From positions 154,389-218,388 of the forward strand of contig JAKSZP010014531.1 in assembly GCA_022478985.1 (NCBI GenBank): a stretch of 64,000 bases of DNA, in the 5' to 3' direction. Every line of letters starts with the position of its first letter. Positions within the stretch are counted from its first letter, which is position 1. The position numbers were made by a program, and so were the translations under genes. The notes beneath the pieces are model-generated. The model was given only the letters and a program-made list of their open reading frames with translations. It ran no database searches and was not told the DNA's origin. This document shows, piece after piece, positions 1 through 10,507 of the stretch. The stretch is from Massospora cicadina (lineage: Eukaryota; Entomophthoromycota; Entomophthoromycetes; Entomophthorales; Entomophthoraceae).

Positions 1-24
1 GCTTTATCCCTACATGATTACACC

Positions 25-3000
25 ATGGCAGGCTGGCATACAAAAATGTTGCCTCAATCAGTGGACGCCCTGGAGGGTATCCCTTTCTATGCTTATGAAG
101 AGGTGGTCAATAAGGCTGGTGAACAAACGGTAGTTGACAATAAGATTATCATGCAAATCCCATACAACTGTCTACTGCACCTAATTAGCATTGACGGAGT
201 TAGTCCTTTAGAGCCCAGAGTTTTGCCAGGTATGTTAGACCCCGCCTATTATTGGCCTATTAAACTCCTGTTAGGGAATCTCACCAAGAAGGATATTGTG
301 GTAAAAAATCATCAGGAGATCGGAAATGGCTTGCTGATACCCATTGAGGACATCAAGCAAGTCCACCTTATTGGGTCTATGGCTGATATGGTCTTACCCG
401 CCAATCAATCTTTATTTACCCTACCTTCTGTTCATATCTCCGATGAGCTAATCCCAGCTGAGCTGGATAAAGTCCACACCTTGCTCAAGGCCTACAGTGA
501 CATTTTCTCCAAATCTTACAATGACTATGGGCACATGAATGGGTGGGCTCATACTATTGATGTTGGGGATGCTCAACCCATTCACTCCAGACCCTACCAC
601 AAATCCAAAGTTGAGGAGCTACAGATGAAGACGGAGCTCAAACAGATGCTGGAAGCTGGGTTTCTAGTGCCTTCCCAAAGCCCTTGGTCATCTCCGCTCT
701 CATTTGATAAAGAAGAAAAATGGAGGCCATTGGGTAGTGATAGACTACCACATGATAAACAACCTCACAAAGAAGGATAATTATCATCTCTCTTGTATTG
801 ATAATGCTCTGGCCCAACTCTCTGGGTATAAGTTCTTTTCAGCCATGGACCTGACTAGCGGTTATTGGAAAATGGACCTTTCTCTACAAGACCAGTAGAA
901 ATGTGCTCTTATTTGCAGTGAGGGCCTCTTCCAACCTACCCACCTACCCCAAGGGTTGTGTAATGCGCCCGCTACTTTCCAACAGGCGATGGATCACTTT
1001 CTCCAGGATCTCAAGCTGAGCTGTGTGATCGTCTATCTTGATGACATGACCATCTTTTCTACAATGTTCACCAATAATCTCGCTCATTTAAATGAAGTCT
1101 TTCAACGCCTGCGGGCTTCTAACATCAAGCTGAAGCCCTCAAAATGCCCATTCTTCCATAAGAATCTGGATTTTCTCAGAAAAGCCATCTCACAAGACGG
1201 AATACAACCACTAAAAGATTAAGTCGAAGCAATTTCCAAAATACTTGTGCCAAAAACCCTTTGAGACATCCAGGTATTCTTGGGCATGATGGGGTATTAT
1301 CATCAATTCATCCCCAAGTTCACCCAGCACAGTGAACCCCTTGTCCGCCTCTTGACTAAGAACACTCCATTTCATTGGGATGTGGAACAAAAAGCTGCAT
1401 TTGAGACCTTGAAGGAGTTATTACAAAAAAGGCCTATCCTCCATCACCCTGAATATGGCAAGCACTTTTATGCTATTCACGGATGCCTCTGATTATGCCA
1501 TTGGAGCTATCTTGGCTCATCTAGATGAGCATGGGGTTAATCATCCTGTTTCCTAACACAGTAAGATGCTCTCAAAAGCTGAACGCAATTATAGCGTCAC
1601 TGAGAAGGAGTTTCTGGCTGTCCTACTCACTGTAAACCATTAAAAGCTCTTCTTATATGGGACTTCCTTCAAAGTGATTACTGACCATGCATCCTTAAAG
1701 TGGTTGCAAAATATGAAGGACCCCATAGTAAGGTTGACTCGCTGGTCTTTGAAGCTCCAGAATTACGACATGAAAATTTAGCATTGGGAGGGAACAAGCC
1801 ACATGAATGTAGATGGGTTGACGCGGCTTCCTGCCCTTCATCTAGATGATAGTGAAGCTGAGAGATTACATGACCTCCTAATAACCCCCAATGCTTGGGA
1901 GGATGAGGATGAACCCATCCAGAAGATGCTAGCTCAACACTCCTGCAACACAAAGGTGGACAATGGGAAGTTATATAAGAAATAGGGTTAAAATGGTTGC
2001 CCTATCTCCGGTCGTCTGAGCGAGTGCAAGTCATTTTGGAGTCCCATTCGATGTTAGGGCATAGTGGGGTACAGAAAACATATGATTGGGCTAAAGAAAG
2101 CTATTACTGGGAGGGCGTCATGGAGACCAAAACTGAATTTCTGGATTCCTGTCTGACCTGCAAAAAACAATCCAGCCTTAAAACCTGTTATAAATACCAA
2201 CCCACTACGCCCCAATAACCAATCACACCATAGGTTTAGACGTGGTTGGACCCCTACCCCCAGACAACTGGGGGAAATCGAAATATCTTAGTTGTAATTG
2301 AACATTTTACCAAGTGGGTTGAAGCCGTGGCTCTCTCTAATCAAACAGCCAAGGCTATAGCCACTTTCCTCCATCAGAATATTTTTGCTTGACATGGTTG
2401 CCCCCAAGTTCTTCTCTGTGATAATTAGAAAAACTTTACCTCCAAAGTGGTGAAAATCCTTGCTACCACCATGGGCACGCAACAGCTCTTTTTGGCCCCC
2501 TATAACCCCTCAACCAATGGTACCATGGAGAGAGCAAATGAGCCCCTGGTTTCCATACTATGGAGAAATGGCCACTTCAGACCCCTTCACTGGGATCAGT
2601 ACTTACCTAGTGCCCTCATGGCCTAAAGTATCAGTTACCATAGAATCTTTAAGATATCCCCTTTCCGGGTATTGTATGGATGGGAACCTTGGGTGCCAGC
2701 ATTATTGGCCAAAGATAAATTCACTGATAGTACTGACCCTGAACAAGCCATGAAGAAGTTGGTTCAGCACATATTTAGTTACAATCAGAGGCTATGACTA
2801 ATTTAGCCAAAACTGTCACAAAAGAGGTCAATCTGCTAATGAGCTCCAGCCCCCTCTTCCTTCCTTCCAAGTATCTGACTTGTTGCTTTATTACCTCAAT
2901 TGTATCACCCCTAGAAGGGAGAAACTCAGGTCTATTTAAGAAGGCCCTTTTGTATTCACTTACAAGCAAGGAGAGGAGTACTCCATCAAATCATTTGCTA

Positions 3001-3072
3001 CCAGAGTACTATCAACTGAGTTCATGGCCAATTCCTATGCCCTATTCTCCCCCAAAATTCTTGGGGGGGGGG
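25..3072 (+). pseudogene. Decayed A1 pol (protease tail, RT, RNase H, integrase)
   Basis: This is a broken pol gene of a Ty3/gypsy retrotransposon, related to A2 pol. Frame 25-780 covers the end of the protease and the start of RT. RT continues in other frames at 704-898 (ends in a TAG) and 956-1222, where the catalytic motif reads YLDD. The RT thumb and start of RNase H lie at 1280-1492, and a frameshift then precedes the TDAS motif near 1480. RNase H continues at 1803-1985. The integrase zinc-binding segment (H, H, C, C pattern, ending CLTC) is at 1997-2218, and the integrase core runs to about 2770 with several stops. At least five frame breaks exclude a functional polyprotein. No chromodomain is visible. 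Confidence 0.85.
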
Positions 3073-3075
3073 TGA

Positions 3076-3882
3076 TGTTGGACATTTGCCCTCTTGGCTT
3101 CAAGGTAAGAATGTTGTGGGTCAAAAAAGGCCAAAATGGGGAGATGTCAGACATTTACAAGTCCGCGCTACTGGTAAAATCAATTTAAATGAAAATAACG
3201 AAAATCTTGGCCAAAAGACCCTGGCTGATTCTCAATGGAACCCCAAAAATTGGGGCACCACTTCCAAAATACCAACTGGGCTATTATCTCGAAATCAAGA
3301 AATCAGATTCCTCCAACCACGGAGCCTATTCCAGGGCATCCATTAAAGGGTTTGTCCCCAGCCACATCTAGTGCCATTACAACACCTAAGCAGGGACCAC
3401 CCCCTTTATAGGCTTGGTGGAGGTCTCCCAAGGTGCAATAATTTTAGCTAATGGGGATTGGCTGAAATTTATCAAATTGTTACCTTACGGGTACATCTTG
3501 CCCCAAAAATAATTCCCCATATATTGTTCAGCTAAAGTGAAGCAAGTTTTCTGAGCTTCAGTAGGGTAAATTCCTATATTTACTAATTTGGACTAGTCTA
3601 AGCTATTCTGAATTTATCATTGATTTTCCCTCAACCCTCAATACAGTAAATATGAAATGGTCTAATATCAAGAGGGTTTGTTCTTTATATCACCTCGCCT
3701 AACCTAATAAAACTATAAAACCTAACTTTTTAGTATTAACTTATAAATTTTTTTATTTAATCTAGTGGCAACTAATCTTTCTGCAAGTCACTTTGGCAGT
3801 AGAAAATAATTTCTCCTGCATATTGTTGAAATCTGGGGTAAATTTGCACCAAGTGAGCATGCACCTTTCCCCAATTCCAACA
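3076..3882 (+). repeat. 3' LTR of A1
   Basis: The LTR starts TGTTGG right after the G run and ends CCAACA, about 807 bp. It aligns by eye along its length with the A2 LTRs (748-749 bp): the same start, the shared GGCCAAAAGACCCTGGCT block, and the same end structure with a GCACCAAG block. An 86-residue reading frame (3086-3346) inside it resembles the frame at the same place in A2. Confidence 0.75.
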
Positions 3883-4722
3883 GGCTACTCAGAGGTGCTT
3901 ATGTTGGACAACTTGAGTTGGAAATTAATCTTCTCTAGAGGTTAAAGGTTCCTAGTGATTTTCTGAGGGATGGAGTGAATTCTGTCCTAGAGAATTGGAC
4001 TTTAAACTAAAAATAAATATGGTTTGTAAAAAGTAATTTATTAAGAGAAAAGTTAGTACTACTTGAAGTACCAAGGGAAAATTAGTAATGAGATTTTTGA
4101 TAGGTGAGTACCACATGCGAGAGTGGAAGGAGATTCAGAAATGCAGGCGGCAATGGAACTGTCAAGTTCAGTGTTGGATTAGATCAGGATTCATTAATGA
4201 AAGCTGAACTGAGATGAATTCTGGAAGTACAGTTAAGTGGTTTCTATTATTTGCTATTAGGAAGCTAATAGTAATAAGGTATAATATATATGGCATAAGG
4301 TGGTGAATAGAGGACTTGAACACTGAATACAACATCAGGCTTATTATTAAGATGATATTAAGTTTGTTTGGACATTCTTCCCTATCTATAAGACAGTGAA
4401 GTACTAATGGGGCGATTTATCTACATTTTTGGGTTTTAAACTTGGTGTTATTATAAGAAATAAGAAAGTGCTTTTTTATATGTTATTATTAGTGATTTTA
4501 TGCTTTGGGTCTGATAAACATAGATCAATAAAAAAGTTATAGTTTTGGGCTTTAAGCCCAATAATAAATTAATAGTAATGATTTTGAGCCTTAAGCCAGA
4601 AAAAGTATTGATAATAGATGTAAGTCAATATGGATACCAGTTATAATGAAAAATGATTAAAGTAATAGATAATTTAAAAACCCTAAAGTCAAGCATCACT
4701 GAATCTAGTTTCAAGCCTAACA
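3883..4722 (-). repeat. 3' LTR of element B, truncated
   Basis: Matches 8687-9523 over about 840 bp with scattered substitutions and indels. It lacks the last ~45 bp of the right LTR, and the missing end coincides with the end of the A1 LTR. This is what is expected if A1 inserted near the 3' end of this LTR. The remainder should lie left of the window. Confidence 0.7.
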
Positions 4723-5022
4723 TAGCCCCCTCCAAGCCTTAACTGGGGGTGACAATAATTTTGCCAGGGGTGGCTAGCCTTGGTAGGGTCCCAAACTACC
4801 ATAGTTGGGATGAGTGAGATAAACCAAGGCAGTTGGGCCAGATGTTGGCATGGCAAGCATGATGTTTGTTTCCATCTCACAATACGTGAGTAGTCAGTTT
4901 ATGGAAAAGACTTTCATTGACATCATTTCTGACTTTGTTCCTAATCAGCTTTTTAATGAGACAGGATCAGGAGGGTTATGTAACCATCCGTCAAATATCT
5001 TGGTTAGATGGAAGTTCTTTAT

Positions 5023-6977
5023 TTAAATTTATTACAAGGCACACCGACCAGGGGATGGACATTACCCAAGCGCAGAAAGCTACAAAAACCAAACAAACTA
5101 TTCACTCAGACCAAAAGAAAATGACTTTTCAAAGAATGAGCAAAACATATTTATTGAGACGCCAACCTACCAGGTGGGACAGCGCTGAAGCGCTCAACCT
5201 ACCATGGCGGAAGGGGAGGGGGAATTGGGGGGCTCATTCTCAGTCTCATGCTCCTCATCAGTGAGAGCACAGGCCAATGAGGAGATCAAAGGGGTGGGGT
5301 GATCAGCGACATGGGGAGCAAGGTCAATAACAATTGGTTGTTTGGGGAAATTATCATATAACAGTATGTCTCCAATGTAATTAGAAATGGTGGCCTCCAC
5401 CTTAATGCAGAGGGCTGGGAGCTGGGACAGTGAAGACACAGAGGCGCGGGTGACTATAGAGTTGGCCTGCAAGGCAGAAACCACTCTCTAGATGGCTTCC
5501 TTAGCGCGCCTGTGGGCATACCCAATGGCCTGTTTGTGTGATACAGATGTGGATGGCCTGAGGATGGGGGCGGGAGTTCTGTGGCTAGTGCCGCTACTGA
5601 TGACTTGGCCAGCTCATGGATAGTGGGTACTTCAGGGTGGGTGGCTGCTGCGACAGCGAGCTGGTGGTCTGAGTGGAACTCCACGGCGTCCAGTTGGGGG
5701 CTTAATATCATTGAGTGACTAGTTTGGGATTCCATACCTGGATAAATTCATCATATGTGGGCTGCGAGGCCTCAATAAAATTACCCATCTCATCAGTTTC
5801 AGCCAATGAGGACCATGGGTTCAAGTTAAACTCAAAATTGGGGTCTGCAAATTGAAGTGGTGTGGCTGGTGATTGCAGAATAATTTGGGAACCCACATTA
5901 GTCCAAGCCATTTCCTGATTGGATGAGGTGCAAGTGGCACTGGGTGAGGCGCAAGTGGCACTGGCCTAAGGAAGGGGCTGGTTGGCTGCAGCAGGCACCG
6001 AGGTGGCAACAGGCTTTGGGGGAGGGGGTAGGATTTTACCCCATTCCAGAAAGTCAGTGGGGTGCAGGGATAAATGGAGGCCAGACAACAACAGCGCTGG
6101 ATCTGAGGAAGCCACAAGGGAGGGGTATTTATGCTTTGAGTGATCTAACTCAAAACAGGAAGGACAGATTGTCCTCCCACCCTTTACATGGGCCCAGAAT
6201 GGGTGGTAAGAAGCAGAGGGAATGATGGCGCAGGGGGGAAGTGACAACGCAATTTTTAAAAAATTTGGGCTAATTGTGGCAAAAGTTGAGGCCCAGCTAG
6301 GCGAGCGGCCCCATTGGGGACCACAAACTGAAGGATGGGGTCAGAGCCATATGCGGCCAACCCTTCCATTAACTCCTGATGGAGTAAAGCGGGGGGAGAT
6401 GAGTGGGCAACCCCGCAAATTGGACTACCATGGTCATGTCAGTGGGGAGCTGGATGCGTGTTGCTGGGATAGGGGTGCCCTTGAAGACCAGGGGCACTGT
6501 AGCTGCAGTGGCGGCATCAGCTTCACAGGTGAAGCTGAGGTCAAAATACCCTTTAAAGGGGCAGAAGTCAATGAAACCAGCTGGCAGCATCACTGCCTGG
6601 GCCAGGTCAATAATTGCTTGTTCCTCATAGGGGAACAATCTTCCATACTCGACCCAAAGGCCAAAATGGAGCTGGGAGTGTGGGAGAATGAGCGGGCTGC
6701 GAGGCACTGCCTGGGTACATGCCAGGTGGATGGCGAGATCCTTGGGCGGATTAAACCAACCTAAGGACTTATTGGGACTGGATGAACCAGTCCAAGCGCG
6801 TTTTCTAACCGGATGGAAAATGCTAGGTGGGGTATTTCCACTGCCCCACACTGGAGCAGCCAGCAGCGAATCTGAAGTCAATGTGGATTGAACAGTAGCT
6901 GTTGGCTTTCAATTGATATTTGTTTACTTACTTTTTGTTTTTTATAAAATCGCTCAAAAGTGACTTTCAAGCAGAAA
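5023..6977 (-). mobile_element. ORF1-only LINE derivative (HAL1-like)
   Basis: This ~1.95-kb insertion within element B resembles the 5' half of a LINE. The first ~35 bases of its 5' end (near 6943-6977) resemble the 5' end of the full-length LINE at 16865-16900. A decayed ORF1 follows. No endonuclease or RT sequence is present before the 3' end. It is flanked by an 18-bp imperfect direct repeat, TAGATGGAWGTTCTYTAT (5005-5022 and 6978-6995, 16/18 matches), as expected for a target-site duplication. Its 3' end differs from the other LINE's tail, so another LINE may have mobilised it. Confidence 0.6.
5194..6881 (-). pseudogene. Decayed LINE ORF1 homologue with zinc-knuckle remnant
   Basis: A frameshifted gene whose pieces (6881-6369, 6247-5966, 5911-5708, 5735-5454, 5484-5194) follow the order of the ORF1 protein encoded at 14141-16813. 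Shared landmarks are an A(V/L)PRS segment, then a G-(Y/H)-(F/I)-D stretch followed by FT.EA, then TM-VV-F-LPT. A zinc-knuckle-like motif CPSCFELDHSKHKY follows, in which the last cysteine of CX2CX4HX4C is a tyrosine. In LINEs such ORF1 proteins bind element RNA. The C-terminal part is acidic and proline/serine rich. Stops and frame changes make it non-functional as it stands. Confidence 0.6.
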
Positions 6978-7392
6978 TAGATGGATGTTCTCTATGAAAA
7001 CTATTTTAGGCAAACTTTGGCAGAGTGGTTCATTTAGATAGCAGAAATTAAAAACAGATGGAGGTTCATGACATCAATGCATAGACACAAATTTAGATAG
7101 GTAGGCGTCAGGTTAAATAATCTGAGGTAAACATCAAAACATAAAAGGGAAAGAATTTTATTTGCTTTGCCTAGTTGAAGTGCGGGCAGAGGTAAGGAAT
7201 ATTCATTTGTGGCCTCATTAAAATTTAGATGTCATTCAGACAGAGATTTCTTAAACCCATCCTGATCTAATTGGGGTAGGGTCAAATTATTTGCAGCAAC
7301 CAGAAACCCTAAAATATACTAGTATAAAAGTATTGAATAAAGTAGTTAGAGATATCTAAATGGAAAAAGAGGTGAAAATAGTTTTTAAAGGC

Positions 7393-7735
7393 TCCAATTT
7401 TGTTGTCAGTGCAGCAAGGAGCTTTGACACTTAGAAATGATGCTGGCGCTGAGGTATTCAAGTTTTCTGTTTTGTCAGCAAAACTGTTAGAAGTGTCAGT
7501 GCCAATAAATGGAGAGAGTGCTGAGGCATTTGGTTTAGCTATTCTAATCTCATCTTTGGAACAGCGTGGAGTGTCAGTGTAGAAAAATGAAAAGGCCTCT
7601 AAACTATTTAGGTTGGTTGTTATAATTCTATCATCAGAACAGCAAGGAGCATTGGTGAAAAGGGACAAAAAGGGAATTGAGGATTTGGTTTGATTGTTCT
7701 GATTCCATCATTAGAGTGGTGAGGAGCTTCAGAAC
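7393..7735. repeat. Imperfect repeat block inside element B
   Basis: Four degenerate units resembling CAGCAAGGAGC preceded by an ATTCTATCATC-like stretch occur near 7410, 7560, 7640 and 7720. In the minus strand, frame 7668-7309 turns them into repeated Cys-Cys/Asp-rich peptides (for example APCCSDD, TPRCSKDE, APCCTDN). I do not recognise a family. Confidence 0.4.
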
Positions 7736-8149
7736 AGGTAAGTAAGGTAAGTGCAGATGTATCCTGTTCAGTGAGCTGGTTTTTATCAGGAGAAAGCTTT
7801 AACTCAGCACAGATTTGTACTTGAATTTTCCAATAGCAGGTTTCAAGTTTTTTTGTAGCTTAATTTTAGGGGCCCTCACTTATCCTCAGGCTCTTTTACA
7901 GAATCTAGTTCTTCTGCTTGCTCATTTCTCATGGTGTTTGCTTCAGTTACAGAGGTACTTAACCCAGCTGATTTTAATTTATTATCTTGACAGCCCTCAT
8001 AAAGCATAGGTAAATTAATTTCAGGATTCTCATCATTGGGTAACTTGGCAAAGACATCTAATTCTCTAGGCTGACCTTTAGCTTTAGCTTAGAGATTAAG
8101 TTGAAACTTGGATAATTTCTTCTTTGTTTGTTTAGAGCTAAAAGATGTT

Positions 8150-8365
8150 TTAACATAATTTTTTCATCACAAGTACTGGCCCTAAAGTTCTGTAGTCCTT
8201 CATCTGAGTGATATCTTCCCAGGCTTCCTTTCTGTTAGAATCCCACATCTTCTTATAACGTAATGCTTGATCCTTGTAATAAATTATGACCTTCTTTGAT
8301 GTTTTTTCTTTATGATGCTGGAATTTTTGCTCAAGAGCATCTCTTTCATACTTCTTCAGACGCAC
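8150..8365 (-). pseudogene. Short basic ORF at the 5' side of element B interior
   Basis: A 71-residue frame rich in Lys, Glu and Gln (starting MRLKKYERDALEQKF), possibly helical or coiled coil. It lies ~250 bp downstream of B's primer-binding site, where gag would be expected. There is no gag motif and no relative in this window, so it may be a gag remnant or chance. Confidence 0.2.
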
Positions 8366-8618
8366 CTAACAAGTCAACTGAAAGGTTTAAGCTTGACTGG
8401 GAGTTTAATATACTTAGTCTTTTTGGGACACACTCAAATGATTTGTATTTAAAAGTTGCTCCCCACAGTTACTGCATCTTGTCCATTACAGAGCTGGTAC
8501 GCCATAAGGTCATGGTATGGAACTTCAGTGGGTTTATCTGGACAATTGAGGTTGTTAAATTAGGAAATACATATTGTTATCCTATAGTGATAGATGTTTT
8601 CACATTGGCAACTCAGGG

Positions 8619-8640
8619 TACCCCTGCAATGAGCACCAAA
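8619..8640 (-). other. Putative primer-binding site of element B
   Basis: In the sense strand it reads TGGTGCTCATTGCAGGGG, almost identical to the motif next to the 5' LTRs of A2 and C. It starts with TGG, the complement of a tRNA CCA end. The primer tRNA was not identified. Confidence 0.55.
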
Positions 8641-9523
8641 TATCAGTTTTGATCTCCCTTGGCAACACTCTGATGGTAAAGGTTTGGCTACTCAAAGGTG
8701 CCTAGGTTGGACAAATTGAGTTGAAACTTAACATTCTCTAGAGGTTAAAGGGTTTCTAGCGATTTTCTGAGGGATAGAGTGAATTCTTTCCTAGAGAATT
8801 GGACTTTAAACTAAAGATAAATATGGTTTGTAAAAAAGTAACTTATTAAGAAAAAGGGTAGTACTATTTGAAGTACCAAGGGAAAACAAGTAATGAGATT
8901 TTTGATAGGTGAGTACCACATGTGAGGGTGGAAGGAGATTCAAAAATGCAGGCGGCAATGGAACAGTCAAGTTCAGAGTTGGAGTAGATCAGGATTCATT
9001 ATTTAAAGCTAAACTGAGATAAAATAATGGAAACACAGTTAAGTGGTTTCCATTATTTGCTAATAGGAAGCCATTAGGTAATAAGTTATAATATTTGGCA
9101 TAAGGTGGTGAATAGAGGAGCTAAACACTGAATACAACATCAGGCTTAATATCAAGATGATATTAAGTTAGCTTGGGAATTCTTTCCTATCTATCAGCCA
9201 CTGGAGCACTAATGGGATATTTATCTGTAATTCATTGGGTCATAAAATTGGCGTTATTATTTGAAATTGTAAAGTGATTTTAGATATTAAGTGAATTTGG
9301 TATTTTAGCTTGATAAAATATAGATCAATCAAATTAAAAAGTTATAGTTTTGGTCCTTAGGCTCATTAATAAATTAATATTTGATGTTTTAGCTTAAGCC
9401 CAATAAAGTATCAATACTAAATATAAGTCTCACTGATGCCAATTAATCTGAAAATGATTAGAGTAATAGATAATTAGTAACCCTAAAGTCAAGGCTTCAC
9501 TGATACTAGTGCAAAGCCTGACA
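8641..9523 (-). repeat. 5' LTR of element B
   Basis: Complete partner of the LTR at 3883-4722. The sense strand starts TGTCAGGCTTTGC and the interior edge directly adjoins the primer-binding site. The terminal CA appears mutated to TA. Confidence 0.65.
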
Positions 9524-10099
9524 ACATGTTTTAACCCTATTCTAGAATCATATGAACATTGTTTCCTCCACACCTCTTATCATCAATTTATTAAGGATAT
9601 GGAATTAAAGAAAAAACAAAAATGATACAAATATAAATTATGGAGAGGATTTAAGAAATGCTTGCTTAATGCTTCCTGTCATGTATTATTCCTATTCCAT
9701 CTTGAGAAAGTAACTTATAATTATATGGCCCATTTATAAGTTTCAAATTATAGTTTAGAAGTTGGTTTATTTTGAGCTATGTTTCTCACCACTAAAGTTG
9801 TAACATGGCATTTATTCAGTGATTTCTTTCAAAATAATCTTATATTTTTTATTAATAATGAAAAGAGTTTAATACTCTAGTTCTATCTGATCTTATGTGT
9901 TTTATAAGTGATGCTTACATATTAAAAGCTAGATATTATACCATATATGACATAGTTTATATACGTCTAACTTTCACAATTTCTATTAAGAACCAATTAA
10001 TAATGAAAAAGTAAAGCAGATTATGGATTCTTTAATGGACAACTTTATAATAAATAATCAGCAGTCATATATATGCTTACATTTTAGAGAATACTAAGG
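9524..10099. other. AT-rich intergenic sequence
   Basis: No coding frame, repeat copy or RNA signature recognised. Confidence 0.6.
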
Positions 10100-10348
10100 G
10101 CGTTAACTTTGTATTAAAAACTTACTACCACCACTTAGATATATATGGGTTCAAATCCTGCATATGGTTAGACTCAGCAGCGTTATATTGTCATAAATTC
10201 AACCTGCCTTAAATACTTTAAAGGGTGGCTAGACTAGCAGTGAAAAATTATCACTACCAACTGATTTGCATCATTTAACTAATTTACATACTAGACATGA
10301 AGTAGTATATTTGTCCAAGGTCAATCCGCCATGAATACTCTTTATGGT
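10100..10348 (+). mobile_element. Two adjacent tRNA-derived SINE copies
   Basis: The first copy (about 10100-10217) has a good Pol III B box (GGGTTCAAATCCTGC, 10147-10160) and ends with GTCATAAATTCAACCTGCCT. The second (about 10223-10338) has an A-box-like start and ends with TTTGTCCAAGGTCAATC. Both tails match the tails of SINE copies at 23829, 29974 and 34530. The second copy is flanked by ATACTTTAAAGG / ATACTCTTTATGG, a degenerate direct repeat. Confidence 0.55.
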
Positions 10349-10448
10349 GCCAAATGAATTAGGAGGTCTTCTAGTCCCCATTTTTGAACAAAACATTATA
10401 ATTGTACTTGTGTTAATTAACTTTCAGAGATATAATTTGACAAAGTAA

Positions 10449-10465
10449 TTCACTAACTATATTTT
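10449..10465. repeat. 17-bp target-site duplication of the LINE, 3' copy
   Basis: TTCACTAACTATATTTT here is identical to 16901-16917 at the other end of the LINE, which fixes both boundaries of the insertion. Confidence 0.9.
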
Positions 10466-10507
10466 TTAGTACTAGATGGTCCCAACCCAAGGGGGATTCA
10501 TCGATGT

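Larger units (their letters stand above)
1..3882 (+). mobile_element. Ty3/gypsy LTR retrotransposon A1, 3' part
   Basis: This is the 3' portion of a Ty3/gypsy element. The window edge cuts it just downstream of the protease catalytic region. Protein remnants run in the order protease tail, reverse transcriptase (RT), RNase H, integrase, then a G-rich polypurine tract (3063-3072) and the 3' LTR. The order and peptides match the better preserved minus-strand copy A2 at 51409-58021. The LTR ends in CCAACA at 3882, and element B's LTR sequence starts at the next base, so A1 probably landed in B's LTR. Confidence 0.85.
3883..9523 (-). mobile_element. LTR element B without recognisable pol
   Basis: Two direct copies of a roughly 840-880 bp sequence (3883-4722 and 8641-9523) bracket a 3.9-kb interior. 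Orientation is minus: a primer-binding site adjoins the right LTR (8619-8640) and a purine-rich tract ending GGAGGGGGCTA in the sense strand adjoins the left LTR. The LTRs start TGT(T/C)AGGCTT in the sense strand. The interior has no RT, RNase H or integrase peptide. It holds a short basic ORF, an imperfect repeat block and an inserted LINE derivative. B is probably non-autonomous, either derived that way or by deletion. Confidence 0.65.
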
